In this document: positions 35,503 through 46,900 of the stretch, piece after piece | How positions within the stretch are numbered: position 1 is the stretch's first letter | Layout: each line of letters starts with the position of its first letter | From: Rhabditoides inermis | Lineage: Eukaryota; Nematoda; Chromadorea; Rhabditida; Rhabditidae | Direction: 5' to 3' | Length of the DNA stretch: 64,000 nt | Assembly: GCA_963966185.1 (NCBI GenBank) | Contig: CAWZYM010000435.1 | Location: forward strand, 1 to 64,000 | The notes under the pieces: model-generated | What the model was told of the DNA's origin: nothing | Database searches by the model: none | Seen by the model: the letters and a program-made list of their open reading frames with translations, nothing else | Made by a program: the position numbers and the translations under genes

Positions 35503-38500
35503 CTCTCCGAACCTCGCTGTCTGTCTCTCTTTCACTCTCTGACTCTCTCTCTCGGAACCTCTGTCTCTGTCTCTGTCTCTGTCTCTGTCTCTGTCTCTGT
35601 CTCTGTCTCTGTCTCTGTCTCTGTCTCTGTCTCTGTCTCTGTCTCTGTCTCTGTCTCTGTCTCTGTCTCTGTCTATCTCTGTCTCTCCACTCCATCCCTC
35701 CCTCTCAGGCGGATGGCTCTCTGCGCTCCCTCTCCGCCCACCCGGCCATCTCCTCTTGTGACTTTCTGCTGCTCGGCCCTGGTCGGATGCTGCGCGACTA
35801 TCACTCCACCATCAACCCCATTGAAATGCCTGACATCAGGGTTGGTGATTTATCGATTTGTTAATTTATACGTTTACAACTCACCTTAATACAATGCCAG
35901 TTTGAGTATGAGTATTGACTAGTTATAGCGTCAATGGTACCCAGTACTCGAATGCTATATAGTAATCAATCAATAAATCGCTATTTCCAGATCGATAACG
36001 CCAGCATCGCGGCGCTGCGTTGTGAGGAGATTCACTATCGGTGAGTAAGGGATACTGTATGAAATATGGTTACGGTATTCCGTATATCGTATTATTCTCT
36101 TATCATGTACAATATTTCTTCGGTACAGTGTATACTGCATGAACTATGATGGATAGTTTTTTCATCATCAATATTTCTTCATTACAGCGTGTGCTTTATG
36201 AAATGTGATGTTCTATATACTGTATACCTAACATGCCCATGCACCGTATATCTTTGCTACAGTGGCGCGGGCTCAGTCGACGCGGATGCGGTGATTGAAG
36301 TGCTCAAGGTAGTGATTTTGTTATAATTCCAAATAGGATATTTTCACTCGTACTTCTTGATTTGTTTTTTATAACATGTTATGACCGAAAATAGCGGCCG
36401 GCTTCTCCAAACCCTTTCGAAGAAATCGTCTCGAAATTGCAGATGGTATCTTTAAAAATTAGCTGATGGTATCTTCAAACTATACTCAAGACTTATAAAT
36501 GTACGATATCCCCATTTCAGGAGTGGCTGTCGGGCGCGCGCTCTATCCGCCGGCACAGCTACCGCGTGCCGCTGATCGCGTGGCCGGCGCTGCTCACTCG
36601 GATCGAGGCAGAGTGGCCGGCCGGCATGCTCGACAAGGTCAACCAGAACGTATTCCGCCTGTCGCTCCCACGGTCGGAGACGTACGCGCCAGAAAGTGCT
36701 AGAAAAGAGCGCCCGAAACGAGAAAGGAGAGCGCGAAAAGAGAATAGAGAGTGCCAAAATAGAAAAGAGAGCGCCCGGATAGAGAAAAGAGAGCGCTTGC
36801 GTTGAGTCCCTTCCATCCGCGCTTGGGTCAGTCTCTGCAAGAACTGTTTGTTGAAGTCCTTAGTAGGCAAAGTTAGTCTCAACTTCTACGGAAATGCCTT
36901 GCGAAACGTCTTCTAACTTGCTTTACAACTACTTCACTCTTTCGTAGAAACTGACCACGCTTTTAGTGAAAAAGGTGATGAATTGGATAGTTTGGATTAT
37001 TGATTGATTAGTTTTATTATTGATTGGCTTTTTTTGCAGAACGTTAAGGACGATAGCGAGGACAGCGAGAACGAGTTCGTCTTCCGCATCCGTGCCGACT
37101 ATCCCAATGTAAGCGGTGGTTGTGGTTGTTGTTGTTGTTGTTGTTTTTGTTGTTGTTGTTGTTGTTCAAAAGTAAATGTGAGGTCGTGACGTGGTAAAGG
37201 GTCAGTCTCTTCGAAACACAGTTTGATCGTGTTTCGAAGTCTTTTCGAAGGTTTCAAAGGTGTTTCGTGGAGACTGACCGCTACTTTAGCTTGACCGTCC
37301 ATGTAGTTTGTTGTGACGTCACATGTGACGTCATCTCTCCCTTGCAGGTGACGCTGAAGCGTGCGTGCGACGGGGTGAAGCTGCGGGTGGAGTGGAACTC
37401 GGACGAGTACGGCGACGAGGGCACGACGGCAGACTTTCGGGAGGCGAGCTCGCGGTGGGTGGGGTGTTGGACAAAGAGAACGAGATGTGTACATTCTGCG
37501 AGACTAAAGCGCACGCTGTGCGGAATAACTCAAAATCAAATCGAATCAAAAGGTTTATCCAGAATCTCGCTACACAAAACATGAGTTTCTCGCTATGGAG
37601 CTGGTCGCGTAATATCTGTCTGGAGTAAGTAGTGAGAAAGAAACAGTCACAGAGCCTGTGAGACTAATGGATGAAATGAGTATACGAACAAGTGGTGGGG
37701 GCAACTACTGAAGGTGCGGTCAGTCAGTCTCTTCGAAAAGCAATTCCGAAAGGCGATTCGACAGTGTTTGGGAGTATTTCGAAGGCGATTCGAGTGTTCT
37801 GGTCGCGAAAGGCATTTCCCAATTTCTTCGAAGGCATTCGTGAGTTTTTCTAAGAGACTGACCACAACTTTAGAGAATCACAACAGTCAAACAGTCACAA
37901 TGACTGATCCCATACATGAAATGATGACTGATCCCATAGATGAAATGTTTGTTGTAACGATTATACGAACAAATGTTCATCGCCATGATGGCGTAGGAAA
38001 CGAATCAGCCGAACGCGGCACGTAAGCAGTGTTTGTTTTCGAGACACACACCAATGAATATTGCCGAAATAAGAAATTGAAGCAGAAATATGAGATCTGA
38101 TCAGAGTGGGGTTCGAACGCACGCCTCCGAAGAGACGGGGCGTAGAAAACAAGTGCCATCCCTATGGGACCCATTCACACATTTCACATTTCACATATCA
38201 CAAAGCGAACAACTCTTTATCGATGTTTCTTCCAAAATTCTATGCTCGTCTCTCTTGTAGTGGTTTAATGTGTGTGCGCGAAGTCTAGCGGCGAGTGATG
38301 AGAGATGATTGAGACGAGTTATTGTTGTTTGTTGTAACGAAATCTTGAATCAGCTGCTTGGAATACTATAGAGTGGTGCGAAGTGCTCACACCTCCCAAT
38401 CATACGGGAACTCCTGGAATGGAGAGGGTGGAAGGGATATGGATGCAGACAGACAGACAGACAGACAGAAGTACAACCTGTGCCCTGGTGGAGACCATGG

Positions 38501-41500
38501 CCTTGTTGAGCAGCTCGAATATGGCCTTGTAGTCGGGCGCGTCGAAGAATTTTCCCTTGTCGAGAATGGGGAACACCTCGAGAAACTCGCGCGGGCATCC
38601 GCCGAACAGCGCGCGGTACTTGTCCTTGCGGCAGTCCTTCTTGAAACACCCCACGTCGTTCACTTCCTGGAATGTTTATTAGTTCATAAGTTGAGCGAAG
38701 AGTGCTCCCGTAGGTTATGATTTAGCATTCGCTACAAAGGGTTTGAAACGGAGGGAGATGCTGACCGTGAGGTTCCTCCACGGCAGCGTTCCCTTGGTGA
38801 GCTCGATGATCATGTACAACAACCTTACGGCACTGCTCCCTCTGCACGTGGCACGCTAGCGGCGCGTACTTGACCGTACCCCTGTTAGGTATACGGTAGA
38901 AGTACGTTAGTTACAGTTCCGCTTACCTAAATCCCGCCTTGCTGCGCGGGTTCCTCAGCGTTCCGTCCTCCTTGACGAACTTGCGCGCCATTCCAAAATC
39001 GAGCATGTAGATCTTAGGTATGCGGTATAGTCTAGCACTTCAGTATAGTTATACGGTAAAATACCGTAATCCGCACAGTACCTTCCGGCTCTCGCGCAAC
39101 TCCTTGCGTCCGATGGTGTAGTTGCCGGGTTTGATGTCTCTGTGCAGAATGCCCACATTGTGCAGATCCTCGACCGCCTCCAGGCACTGCTTCGCCACCG
39201 ACAGCGCCGTGCCCATCGAGAACTTGTGCATCGGCGCGTTCTTGTGCAGATCCTAGGCATACGGTACGGTACAGTATCCACTGGGTATACGGTACATTAC
39301 ACTACACTGTACGGTACAGTCCCACCACTGTACTCTACTCGTACCTGAATCGATTTTCCGACGAGTGTCATGACGAGATAGTTGTAGCCCTTGCCCTGTC
39401 CCTTGTCCACCAGCTCGCACGTGTGACGACACTGTTTTTGAGGTGGATTACTGTAACTACAGTACATTGGACTATGGTACCTCGAATTTGGTCTTTTTGA
39501 GCTCCATGAGCACGTAGACCTCCATCTTGAGCATCTGTAGAGATTCTTGCTCCGATTCGACCTGGAAAGAGACACGGTCGATTACATTAGTAGGGGATAC
39601 TGTAGCTACTAGTACCTTGAGTGCTGTACGTATTCCACCGTAATTTACGTAATCGATATTGTGTGCTACTTGATTCGAGATACATATTCTGTATTCTAAA
39701 ATACCTTGAGTGCGTAGGTGCCCTTGTCGTCCTTGCACAGGTAGACGGCGCCGAACGCGCCCTCGCCCAGCTTCTTGGTGATCTCGAACTTGCCGACCTT
39801 CTCGCCCGTCTTAAGCTGCACCAGCGTGCACTCGACGCCCACCGCCGGCGGATTCTGGATAAAATAATTATGGGTTGACGGAACAGTCGGACGTTGTTGG
39901 AGGCGGGAGAAGGATGTCAGCAAGGAGTTGAGAAAGGTGTCAGAGACGGGAATAGGGTGTCAAATGAGGTGAGAAAGACGTCAGAGTCGGGAAGAGAATA
40001 TCAAGATTCGTGACGATGATGTCTCCGGCCGTACTTCTTGGCCGAGTCGCCGGACTCCTCGGGTTTCTCCTTCTTCTTGTCCCCCATTCGACGTCTGGAG
40101 GTGGCGGCACACTGGCTGTGGGCGGAAGGGAGGCGACGCGTCGACTCGAACCAGACATGCAGATGAGGGGGCGGGGCTAGTGGCGATGAGGGACAGAGGG
40201 AATTAACGGGGTTGTTCTTTGGAGTGGTGGTGCGCGGAAAAGTTCACGTGCTCGAGCGTGTTGTTGGAAGGAAGTGACACTACGAAACGATATTCATTTC
40301 AATAATGATCCAATCCTTGAGCTTGCCATCAATTCTATTGTTGGAGTACAGCTGCAACAGAAAGACCATGTCCGAGATCTTGGAGTTGAAATATCAAGTG
40401 ATCTTAAACCTCGAATGCACTTACTACAGCAAGCTAAGAAGGAAGGTGTAATTATGAATAACATGTTTAAGTAAGAGCATTCAGTTTTAATAAGAAAGGC
40501 TTTATGACGCTCTTTAATGCCAAGGTTTTACCTATTTTGGAATACAATACTGAGTGCCTCATTGATATATTAAAAAAAAAACTTACTCGGATCCAGTTGA
40601 GAAAATCCAAAGAAAGGTTACAAAACGTTTTTGTCCGAATATTGAGTATGATCAAAGGCTGAAAGAACTTGATCTCAAACCTTTTTTGTTGCGCAGAACA
40701 ATCAAAGATGTATGTATGTAAGTATGTGTATGGTCAAATTTGGGTGAACAAAGAAGATAATCCAATTGTTTTGGACTCTAAAAAATCTTCTATTCAGTCA
40801 AGGAGTAGAGGAAATGGATTAAAAATCTTCTCAAAATCAACCACTGCTCTCGAACAATCTTTCCTATCTCACAGAGTTTGCATTATTTGTAATCAGTTAC
40901 CAACTGCCATCGTTTGCGAAGACAAGTCCAAAATATTAAAAACATATCGGACGAACTATCTCATGAAAAATGTTCTGAAATCATATACAACGACCTAGTA
41001 TACTCACTGCACTAGACTGCGCTGTGCTGCGCGTCTTCCTCAATTCCAGTTAGCGCCACTACTCCACTATGTGGTAACCACTCCACTTAGTCTGCGTGAA
41101 GTATCTGTCGGTGGTTCTCTAACCGCCTGAGCTAAGTCGAAGTGATCATCTAATTCCAGCATCCACATTTGCGTGGCGCGTTCGCAGAAGTCGACCAAGC
41201 CGCGGCAGCCCGAGGACAGCCTGCCGAGCAGCAGCGAAGAGTCGATGGCCGATGTGCTCAACTCGAGCTACGACGAGAGCCTCGACTGGGACGCGGAGGA
41301 GCGGGAGGAGAGGAGGAGGATGATGGTTATGGACATGAACATAGAGAGACAGGAAGCGGTGAGGGAAGCAACTACGGGGAGGAAGGGAGTAGAATAGAGA
41401 TAATACCTTCCAGCGCATCTTCGGCCCCTACCCATGCGCCTGTGGTTCGGATTCGGACTCGCCGAGTGCCGTGCGCCACGTGTGGTCAGCTCTTTCAGTA

Positions 41501-41753
41501 TTTTATAGTAAGCTCAATACATTGACACGAGATGCGAGCCTTTTTTTCACTTTTTTTTGCTGACAAAGGACCCTTCAGAATGCGCCCTCATCCCCAGAAA
41601 GATCTTCAGGGAGTGTATTTTGTATCATGTAGTGGCTTTTTTATCTGGTCTCGCCTAAACATATTGCGGGTTTTTATAGTGTTTCATTGCAGCTACCGCG
41701 GCTACGACTCGAACGGCGACTCCATAGACTGGGAGGACGACAAGTATTGGTAG
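31791..41753 (+). CDS. Large F-box protein gene (gene B)
   Basis: ATG at 31,791 follows acceptor TTTACATTTCAG by 9 nt, a layout that suggests trans-splicing. In-phase exons: 31,791-31,874 (basic, KGRGRNRK), 32,248-32,292, 32,408-32,512 (F-box: [17 protein letters not shown] then [11 protein letters not shown]), 32,771-32,848, 33,366-33,413, 34,051-34,133, 34,481-34,559, 34,859-34,948, 35,345-35,413, 35,709-35,840, 35,991-36,040, 36,263-36,308, 36,521 to about 36,681 ([20 protein letters not shown]), 37,040-37,108 ([20 protein letters not shown]), 37,348-37,454 ([20 protein letters not shown]), then after a 3.7-kb gap 41,188-41,358, 41,414-41,481 and 41,693-41,753 ([13 protein letters not shown]). 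F-box proteins recruit substrates to SCF ubiquitin ligases; the rest has no recognised repeat. The join near 36,681 is out of phase, and membership of the last three exons is inferred from strand and acidic character; they could be a separate gene. Introns host four inverted-repeat elements, CT/CTCTGT tracts and an antisense kinase. Confidence 0.72.
33756..34024. mobile_element. Foldback MITE with arms of about 95 bp
   Basis: The left arm TATTGTTCTGGGAGATAGTT through GACCACACACCGGGCA is repeated in inverse at 33,929-34,024, ending CTATCTCCCCGAACAATA. The loop is about 75 bp. A related fragment (GGGACCACACCGGGCAGTCG) is at 48,098-48,120. It lies in an intron of gene B. Confidence 0.85.
34148..34379. 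mobile_element. Second foldback MITE, TIR of about 50 bp
   Basis: ATTAAAGGATTTATCCGGAC at the left is mirrored by GTCCGGATACATCCTTTAAT at the right; homology continues inward through TGATCTTCAGG-TGGGGTCG. It is inserted in an intron of gene B, 124 bp from the previous element. Confidence 0.85.
35562..35675 (+). repeat. (CTCTGT)n tract
   Basis: About 19 units of CTCTGT follow a (CT)n tract, both inside the pyrimidine-rich intron before the exon at 35,709. It may serve as an extended polypyrimidine tract; no other role is visible. Confidence 0.9.
36826..36956. mobile_element. MITE of the GGTCAGTCTCTTCGAA family, diverged
   Basis: Termini GGTCAGTCTCTGCAAG and CGTAGAAACTGACC. The copy lies between the two gene B exons (36,681 and 37,040) that fail to join in phase, so its insertion may have removed or masked an exon border. 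Confidence 0.65.
37200..37279. mobile_element. MITE, compact copy with both termini
   Basis: This 80-bp copy best shows the family structure: left GGTCAGTCTCTTCGAAAC, right TTTCGTGGAGACTGACC, flanked by AAA and CTACTTTAG. The consensus terminus across copies extends outward to CTAAAGTAG-CGGTCAGTCTCTTCGAA. The interior is made of TTCGAA-rich short palindromes. No coding capacity, so it would be mobilised in trans if active. Confidence 0.85.
37718..37863. mobile_element. MITE of the GGTCAGTCTCTTCGAA family
   Basis: Left terminus GGTCAGTCAGTCTCTTCGAA (with a duplicated CAGT), right terminus TTTTTCTAAGAGACTGACC. About 146 bp, in the large last intron of gene B. Confidence 0.8.
38098..38164 (-). 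tRNA. Possible tRNA 3'-half remnant (Leu/Ser type)
   Basis: The minus strand reads CGTCTCTTCGGAGGCG (a long variable-arm-like hairpin), then GTTCGAACCCC (B-box) and ACTCTGATCA. No 5' half with an A-box or matching acceptor strand is present upstream, so this is at best a remnant. Confidence 0.3.
38387..40087 (-). CDS. TTBK/CK1-like protein kinase with an internal lesion
   Basis: Minus-strand exons: about 39,853 to 39,708 ([13 protein letters not shown] glycine loop, YALK lysine), 39,562-39,481 ([15 protein letters not shown], helix C Glu), 39,432-39,349 ([11 protein letters not shown]), 39,255-39,083 ([15 protein letters not shown]), 39,023-38,937 ([16 protein letters not shown]), 38,880 to 38,770 ([19 protein letters not shown] then [13 protein letters not shown]), 38,669-38,504 ([19 protein letters not shown]) and a last exon [11 protein letters not shown]. 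This is the CK1/TTBK family that is expanded in nematodes; it phosphorylates Ser/Thr. The segment between QCRK and YMIIEL should hold the conserved DD-ES-W stretch but contains only GTTGTTG, which deletes it and shifts the frame; with this lesion the C-lobe would not form. The start may be ATG at 40,087 ([15 protein letters not shown]), but its donor phase does not fit, or one near 39,923. The gene is antisense within gene B's intron. Confidence 0.85.
40270..41000 (+). pseudogene. Decayed 3' fragment of a second non-LTR retrotransposon
   Basis: Frames on the + strand carry the RT thumb and C-terminal signature in pieces: [20 protein letters not shown], then [52 protein letters not shown] and [18 protein letters not shown], ending at a stop near 41,000. 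These align with the end of the RT at 18.3 kb (RDLGIYLTSDL, LEAVQRSFTRML, RRTLSDLR) but are a different lineage. Several frameshifts show it is long dead. The catalytic core is absent: a 5'-truncated insertion. Confidence 0.85.
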
Positions 41754-42069
41754 AGGGGGTACGGTAGAGTGAGGATTGGCCGAGGGGAGCACTGTATCTA
41801 TCTATATTGATGTTTTCTTCGAAACTTGTTTGTTTGCTTTGTTCAGAGATTTATGGTTTTCTTTTTATAAATGATTGTTCAGAACTCGTCTGCGTATCTT
41901 TTAAAAAGGTTGCGTCTTCGTCGTCTTTATGTATCGAAAACTGCGTAACAATTGTGTGTTGTGCTAGGGTCAAGAAATCTCAAGAAACACTCTTATAATT
42001 ATAAATGCTTGTTCAGTTCTGAGCTCGTCTGCGTATAGACTGCATTTCTATAATACATTGATAAAGGCG

Positions 42070-42222
42070 CGTTCAGTCTCTTCGAATCCGAAGTCGTTGC
42101 AAGGCAATCGCAAGTAATTCGAAGTAGTTTGAAGTTATTCGAAGGCAAATCGGAGGGCATATCGCAAGGCATATATCGGGAGTAGTTTGAAGGCAATTCG
42201 AAGCAGTTTGAAGAGACTGACC
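42070..42222. mobile_element. MITE of the GGTCAGTCTCTTCGAA family (first of a tandem pair)
   Basis: Termini GTTCAGTCTCTTCGAA and TTGAAGAGACTGACC; the interior repeats AAGTAATTCGAAG. Only 15 bp separate it from the next copy. Confidence 0.85.
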
Positions 42223-42237
42223 GCTACTTAAAGGCGC

Positions 42238-42413
42238 GGTCAGTCTCTTCGAATACATATCCGAAGTAATTCGAAGGCGTTGCAAGGCTATCGCAAGTAA
42301 TTCGAAGTCGTTTGGAGTCGTTTGAAGTAATTCGAAGGCAAATCGGAAGCCATATCGCAAGGCATATCGGGAGTAGTTTGGAGGCAATTCGAAGTAATTT
42401 GAAGAGACTGACC
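42238..42413. mobile_element. MITE of the GGTCAGTCTCTTCGAA family (second of a tandem pair)
   Basis: Same orientation and subfamily as the preceding copy (AAGGCGCGGTCAGTCTCTTC start, GAAGAGACTGACCGCTACTT end). The adjacent positions suggest tandem duplication or nested targeting of the end sequence. Confidence 0.85.
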
Positions 42414-42536
42414 GCTACTTAACTGCATAGCAGTTGTGTGTTGTGCTAGGGCTTAGCTTGGGGTCAGTAATCACGCTACCCGATCAGCTGATCGAACCGA
42501 ATTGGAATCAATAGGGGGAGAGCTCCGCTGAGCTCC

Positions 42537-42709
42537 CTTTCCGCCACCCAGCAGTGCAGTGTGCAGATGGAGGAGGGAGACGAGAAGGATGTCGGTGCTC
42601 CTCTCTATCTCTCTATGTCTGGTTGTCTCTCTGTCTCTCTCTCTCTGTCTCTCTGTTTCTCTCTCTCTCTCTGTTTCTCACTCACTCTCTCTCTCTCTCT
42701 GTTTCTCTC

Positions 42710-42750
<41 letters not shown>

Positions 42751-43605
42751 CATACCTCATTCCCAGGTGTGCCGCCCGTTCTACGGCTCCAACGAGCTCG
42801 AGACGAGCTGCAACAACGCCATCAAGTTCACCCTCCGTGCGCAGAAGGTGAGTCGGAGACGAAAAGAATGAAATGTCGCTGCTCAGGCGTGAATGTAAAC
42901 AGAAGAGAGTACAGTATTCTCGCAGGGTACAGTATTGCACTAAGAGTAAAGAGTACAGAGAGTGAGAGTACAGTACTGTCGCAGTGACCTGTGATAATAG
43001 GAAGACGATGCGAAATAAGGAGACAAAAATGGAGAGAGAGAGAGAGAGACAAAGACTCGCTTCAGGCTCTCCGCCACCTCAAGTTCTCTGCTGGCGCCAC
43101 GTTCCCGCAGGCTGACGACTACATTGTGAGTTCAGCCGAGTGATCAGATGATCACTGTCTCTGTTCAGCTGATCACTGGCGAGATGTTCGAGCAGCTCAA
43201 GCAGTTTAACACGCACGTCCGCCACCAGACCAAGAACGCCACAGAGGTTCGATATCGATTGATTGGTGATTAATCAATCGATAATTACAGAAGATCCACG
43301 ACCGCCCGACGGCCGACGCGTACGGCATTCGCTTTGAGGTGCGGCAGCTTTGGTATACGGTAGGTACAGTATGCTTCAGACGACGACGACTTCTGTGCCG
43401 CAGAAGTACCCGCAGCGAGTCGCGCCGCACCCGCAGTTTGACGGAGCGAGGGTGAGTGGAGGAGAGGGAGAGTTAGAGAGAGAGAGAGAGAGAGAGAGAG
43501 ACGGTCTTCCAGGCGACTCGCGACCTGCACAACGACGTGGTGCTTCGCCGTGTGCGCGCGACTCGGGATGCGGCTGACAGGGTCATCTACCAGTTCAAGT
43601 ACTAG
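42537..43605 (+). CDS. Gene H paralogue, 5'-truncated but open (H')
   Basis: Exons: about 42,537-42,589 (containing an [11 protein letters not shown]), 42,767-42,847 ([20 protein letters not shown]), 43,066-43,125 ([20 protein letters not shown]), 43,169-43,246, 43,291-43,338, 43,404-43,451 (KYPQRVAPHPQFDGAR) and 43,513-43,605 (ATRDLHNDVVLRRV to VIYQFKY, TAG). All phases agree. Homology to gene H starts abruptly inside exon 28,824-28,919 and continues past the stop into the neighbouring minus-strand F-box gene, so a block of about 2 kb was duplicated. If the internal ATG is used, the product is about 143 residues. Its function is unknown; it shows what gene H looked like before the templated insertion and the hexamer expansion. 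Confidence 0.7.
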
Positions 43606-43747
43606 CACGGCACCTCTCCACTGCCGCCACTCACCCCCTCTCACTAGGAGACACATCGATACAATCACAACATCTACTCATAGTTCTCACACTTAGATTC
43701 GCACTTACCCGCGCTCATTACAATTGACATTCGATTGTGTAGTAACA

Positions 43748-43753
43748 AATAAA
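43748..43753 (+). terminator. Polyadenylation signal of H'
   Basis: AATAAA, 143 nt after the H' stop. The gene H counterpart at 30,339 reads GATAAA, one base off the consensus. Confidence 0.5.
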
Positions 43754-43945
43754 GAATCGGCTATGCGAAGAAAGTGTGTATTGCATGAAGTAACAATGAG
43801 CAAGTGCGATAAGCATGTAACAATGTTAAATGTAATCAACAATGTAAAAATAACACTGTTATTATTAATGTAAAGAAGATCTTAACATTACTAATAACAA
43901 GTGACAACTGACAACTGATTGATCTACGGTCTTGTACTGCGGTAG

Positions 43946-46900
43946 CTAGCACTCGACGGTGAGTCCTCCACACGACTCGCGCTCCCACACCTGCACGTCG
44001 TTGTAGTCGTCCCTGTTCTCGGCGCACACACGATACACCACGCGGCGGCCGTCTCCCGCCCAGCCGCCCTCAATCTTCACCTGAAATGATGCTCACGTGA
44101 TAATGAATGTTTCGTGCGCCATACCACGGGAAACTGCGCGATGAACGTCTTGAAGCGCTGGACACGCGGATCCGAGTCGAGTCCGGAGCAGCCTTCGAGT
44201 TGCAGCAGGAAGGATGGCTCCTCCAAGTGAGGGTCAGACCTGCGCTCCTGAAAAGCGGAAAATAAGTGATTAAGTGAATACATTACAACCAGCGCGGCGG
44301 CGCTGGTTGGTTTGTTTTAAAAATACTCACGCGCTAGAATCGGCAAAAGGCGACTGAAAGAAAGGTCACTTAGAACTTTTGCGAGAACAATGTGTTGCTG
44401 ATAGATGTTATCAGGATGTTAGAAAATGGTTACGTTTCGATTTTGATATCGCTAGCTCTCTCGGCGCGCACCGGACGGGGGGTGGCGCGCACCGGCTGCC
44501 CCCAGCAGACAGGGAGTGTCCGCACAGCCTGTGGATCGCACCGATATCAATCAATTCGCTTCCCGGCCGGTGTGCACAGTAGTGTTATGGTTAGCGATTG
44601 CGCCCATTGAGATGTCAGGCTCGAGTTCGGTTCCGAGTGATGGCAAAGTTTTTGTACTATATGATTTCACATGGAAATGACATTAGGAAATGACATTGTA
44701 ATATTTCCTATCATCCTATCAGCATTACCTAAACTCCTAAAAACGTAATTAACACAATTTTGGACTCAACACGATTAGTGAACTGTTCGTTTTGTTAATA
44801 AAAGTATTTTGTGGTTTATGTTAATGTAATCCAATAAAAGTGCATTTATTATCTTTTAGAAGGACTTCCGTAAAAAACAGAGTTTGTTTTACCCAACGTG
44901 ATGCAACAAAAGCTCATGTATTTTATCAATCGAAACAGTAAAGGCGCGGTCAGTCTCTTCGAATACATACATATCAGAAGTAATCCGAAGTAATTCGAAG
45001 GCGTTGCAAGGCGGGTATCGTCCATGTCGTTTTTAAGAGTCTCTAGATCACTCACACAGTGGGTCCGGAAGGGGGCTATCGCAAGTAATTCGAAGTTTGA
45101 AGTCGTTTGAAGTGATTCGAGGGCAAATCGGAAGGCGGGAATAGTTTAAAGGCAATTCGAAGTTCAACAAGATATAATCGATCAGATACCAACGTCAATT
45201 TGCAGACGTAACACATTTGCATACATCCCGGCGCTTTGAGAAGTTAATTTCCGGATGATGACTTACGTACGGAAGATTAAATGATCACGAAGTTACGAAA
45301 TAATGTTTTTGACCATACGTACGAAATGGAAAAGACCCGAGCGGAGTTATGGACCGGTAACAAGCGGAGAGCATAATAAATTCAAAAAAAATCATGAAGA
45401 CATGGATGGTGCACCGGTTTAAAATTTAATTTTCGTACGTTTGATATTTTTCCCAAATGAAGTAATTTACGCTCTTTCAAAGCAGTAAAAAAGAAATGTG
45501 AGGGACCGAATAAAAATCTAGCTTCTCAAAGTGACTCACTCTGGACTCTCAAGCAACTTTCAAGAATCTCAAGCAACTTTGTCAGCTACTTCTCTCTATT
45601 CTAATATTTAATTTTCGTACGTTTGATAGTACCAACCTTTTAGTAATAAAATAACATAAATTCATGCATAGTTACAGAATTATGTGTTACCTGTGTGGTG
45701 ATATATAGTCTTCGCCTGGAGGATAGTTTCTGTTATTGCCAGCCGGGGTCAGTTGGCGAAACTCAGTTGCGAGCGAGAGAGGTCAGACAGCGCGAGCATA
45801 TGGTCGAGTGTCGCGCGGCCTCTTTGATTCGCATGCCGGCTTCTTTGATCGATATTATCGTTTGAAAGCGCGCGCTTGGGTCTCCTCACGACTAGAAGGT
45901 AGATCGAATGCGACTAGAGGGTAGATCGATTTTCTACCGTAATCTGGCAAACTATCTCCCAGAATAATATTATAGGTAGGTCTGGGATTTGGGTCGTGAT
46001 ATAATAATGATAGCGGTTCACAACTCCGATCGGGATTTTTCCCTACGGACTACGTACGGAAAGTTTGAGTCACTTCTCACATGTCTCTATGTATGCACAT
46101 TTGCTCACATTAGGTTTTTTATTGCAGAAAGAGCAGGTTGGTTTACTATTTCGATTGATAAAATGCATGACCTTTTATTGCATCTTGTTGGGTAAAACAA
46201 ACTCTTCTATTACGAAAGTCCTTTAAAAAAATAATAGAAACTCTGTTATGATGCGTACCTTGATGAGCTTCTCGAGCTTGCGAAGATAGTCGATGCGCAT
46301 GTCGGCGTTCATTCCACGGTACACCGAGTGGTCCTCGCATCCCCGCAGACAGGATAAGCGGCCGTCGAAGAAGTCAAAGGGAGAGTAGAGCACGCCCGAC
46401 AACCACACCAGACTGTCCACCTATAAAATGAAAAGTTATAAGAGAAAGTCGGACTCAAGAACGAAATTCAAGACGTCTGACGCCACCCAACCCAGCCTGC
46501 TCGACGTCGTCGTAATCCAATAACCCTCTCTCGTTCTCGACTAGGAGGACCCCGGATTCAACCGGCTGAACAAAAAAAAGTGCAACATGCACACCTTCTT
46601 CCAGTGCTTGTATACGGCGACCCCTATGGCCGTACACGTTTCGCTTGCACAGCCGCAGCGGAACATCAGATTCAGCTCATGGGTGACGAAAAGCTGCAAC
46701 AGAGTTGGTATCGACCAAATCTAAGAAAACACTATCTTCACAAGGACTTTCGTAGTATGTTTTACCCGATGTACAGTGGGTGGGCAAATCAGTTGCCGCC
46801 ATTAGAGAGCGCAAGAGTGAAAGAGTGCGGGGCGGCGGAAATCGATAGACACTCGAGAGCACGCAATCAGATTCAAATTCGAAGTTTTTCGCGCGAGCGG

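Noticed and set aside
35313..35889. Open frames of about 150-180 codons rich in Leu-Cys or Val-Ser
   Set aside because: Produced by the (CT)n and (CTCTGT)n tracts in a gene B intron.
41106..41140. tRNA-like A-box (TAGCTCAGGCGGTTAGAG) on the minus strand
   Set aside because: The continuation lacks an anticodon arm and B-box; it may be a short 5' relic but cannot be supported as a gene.
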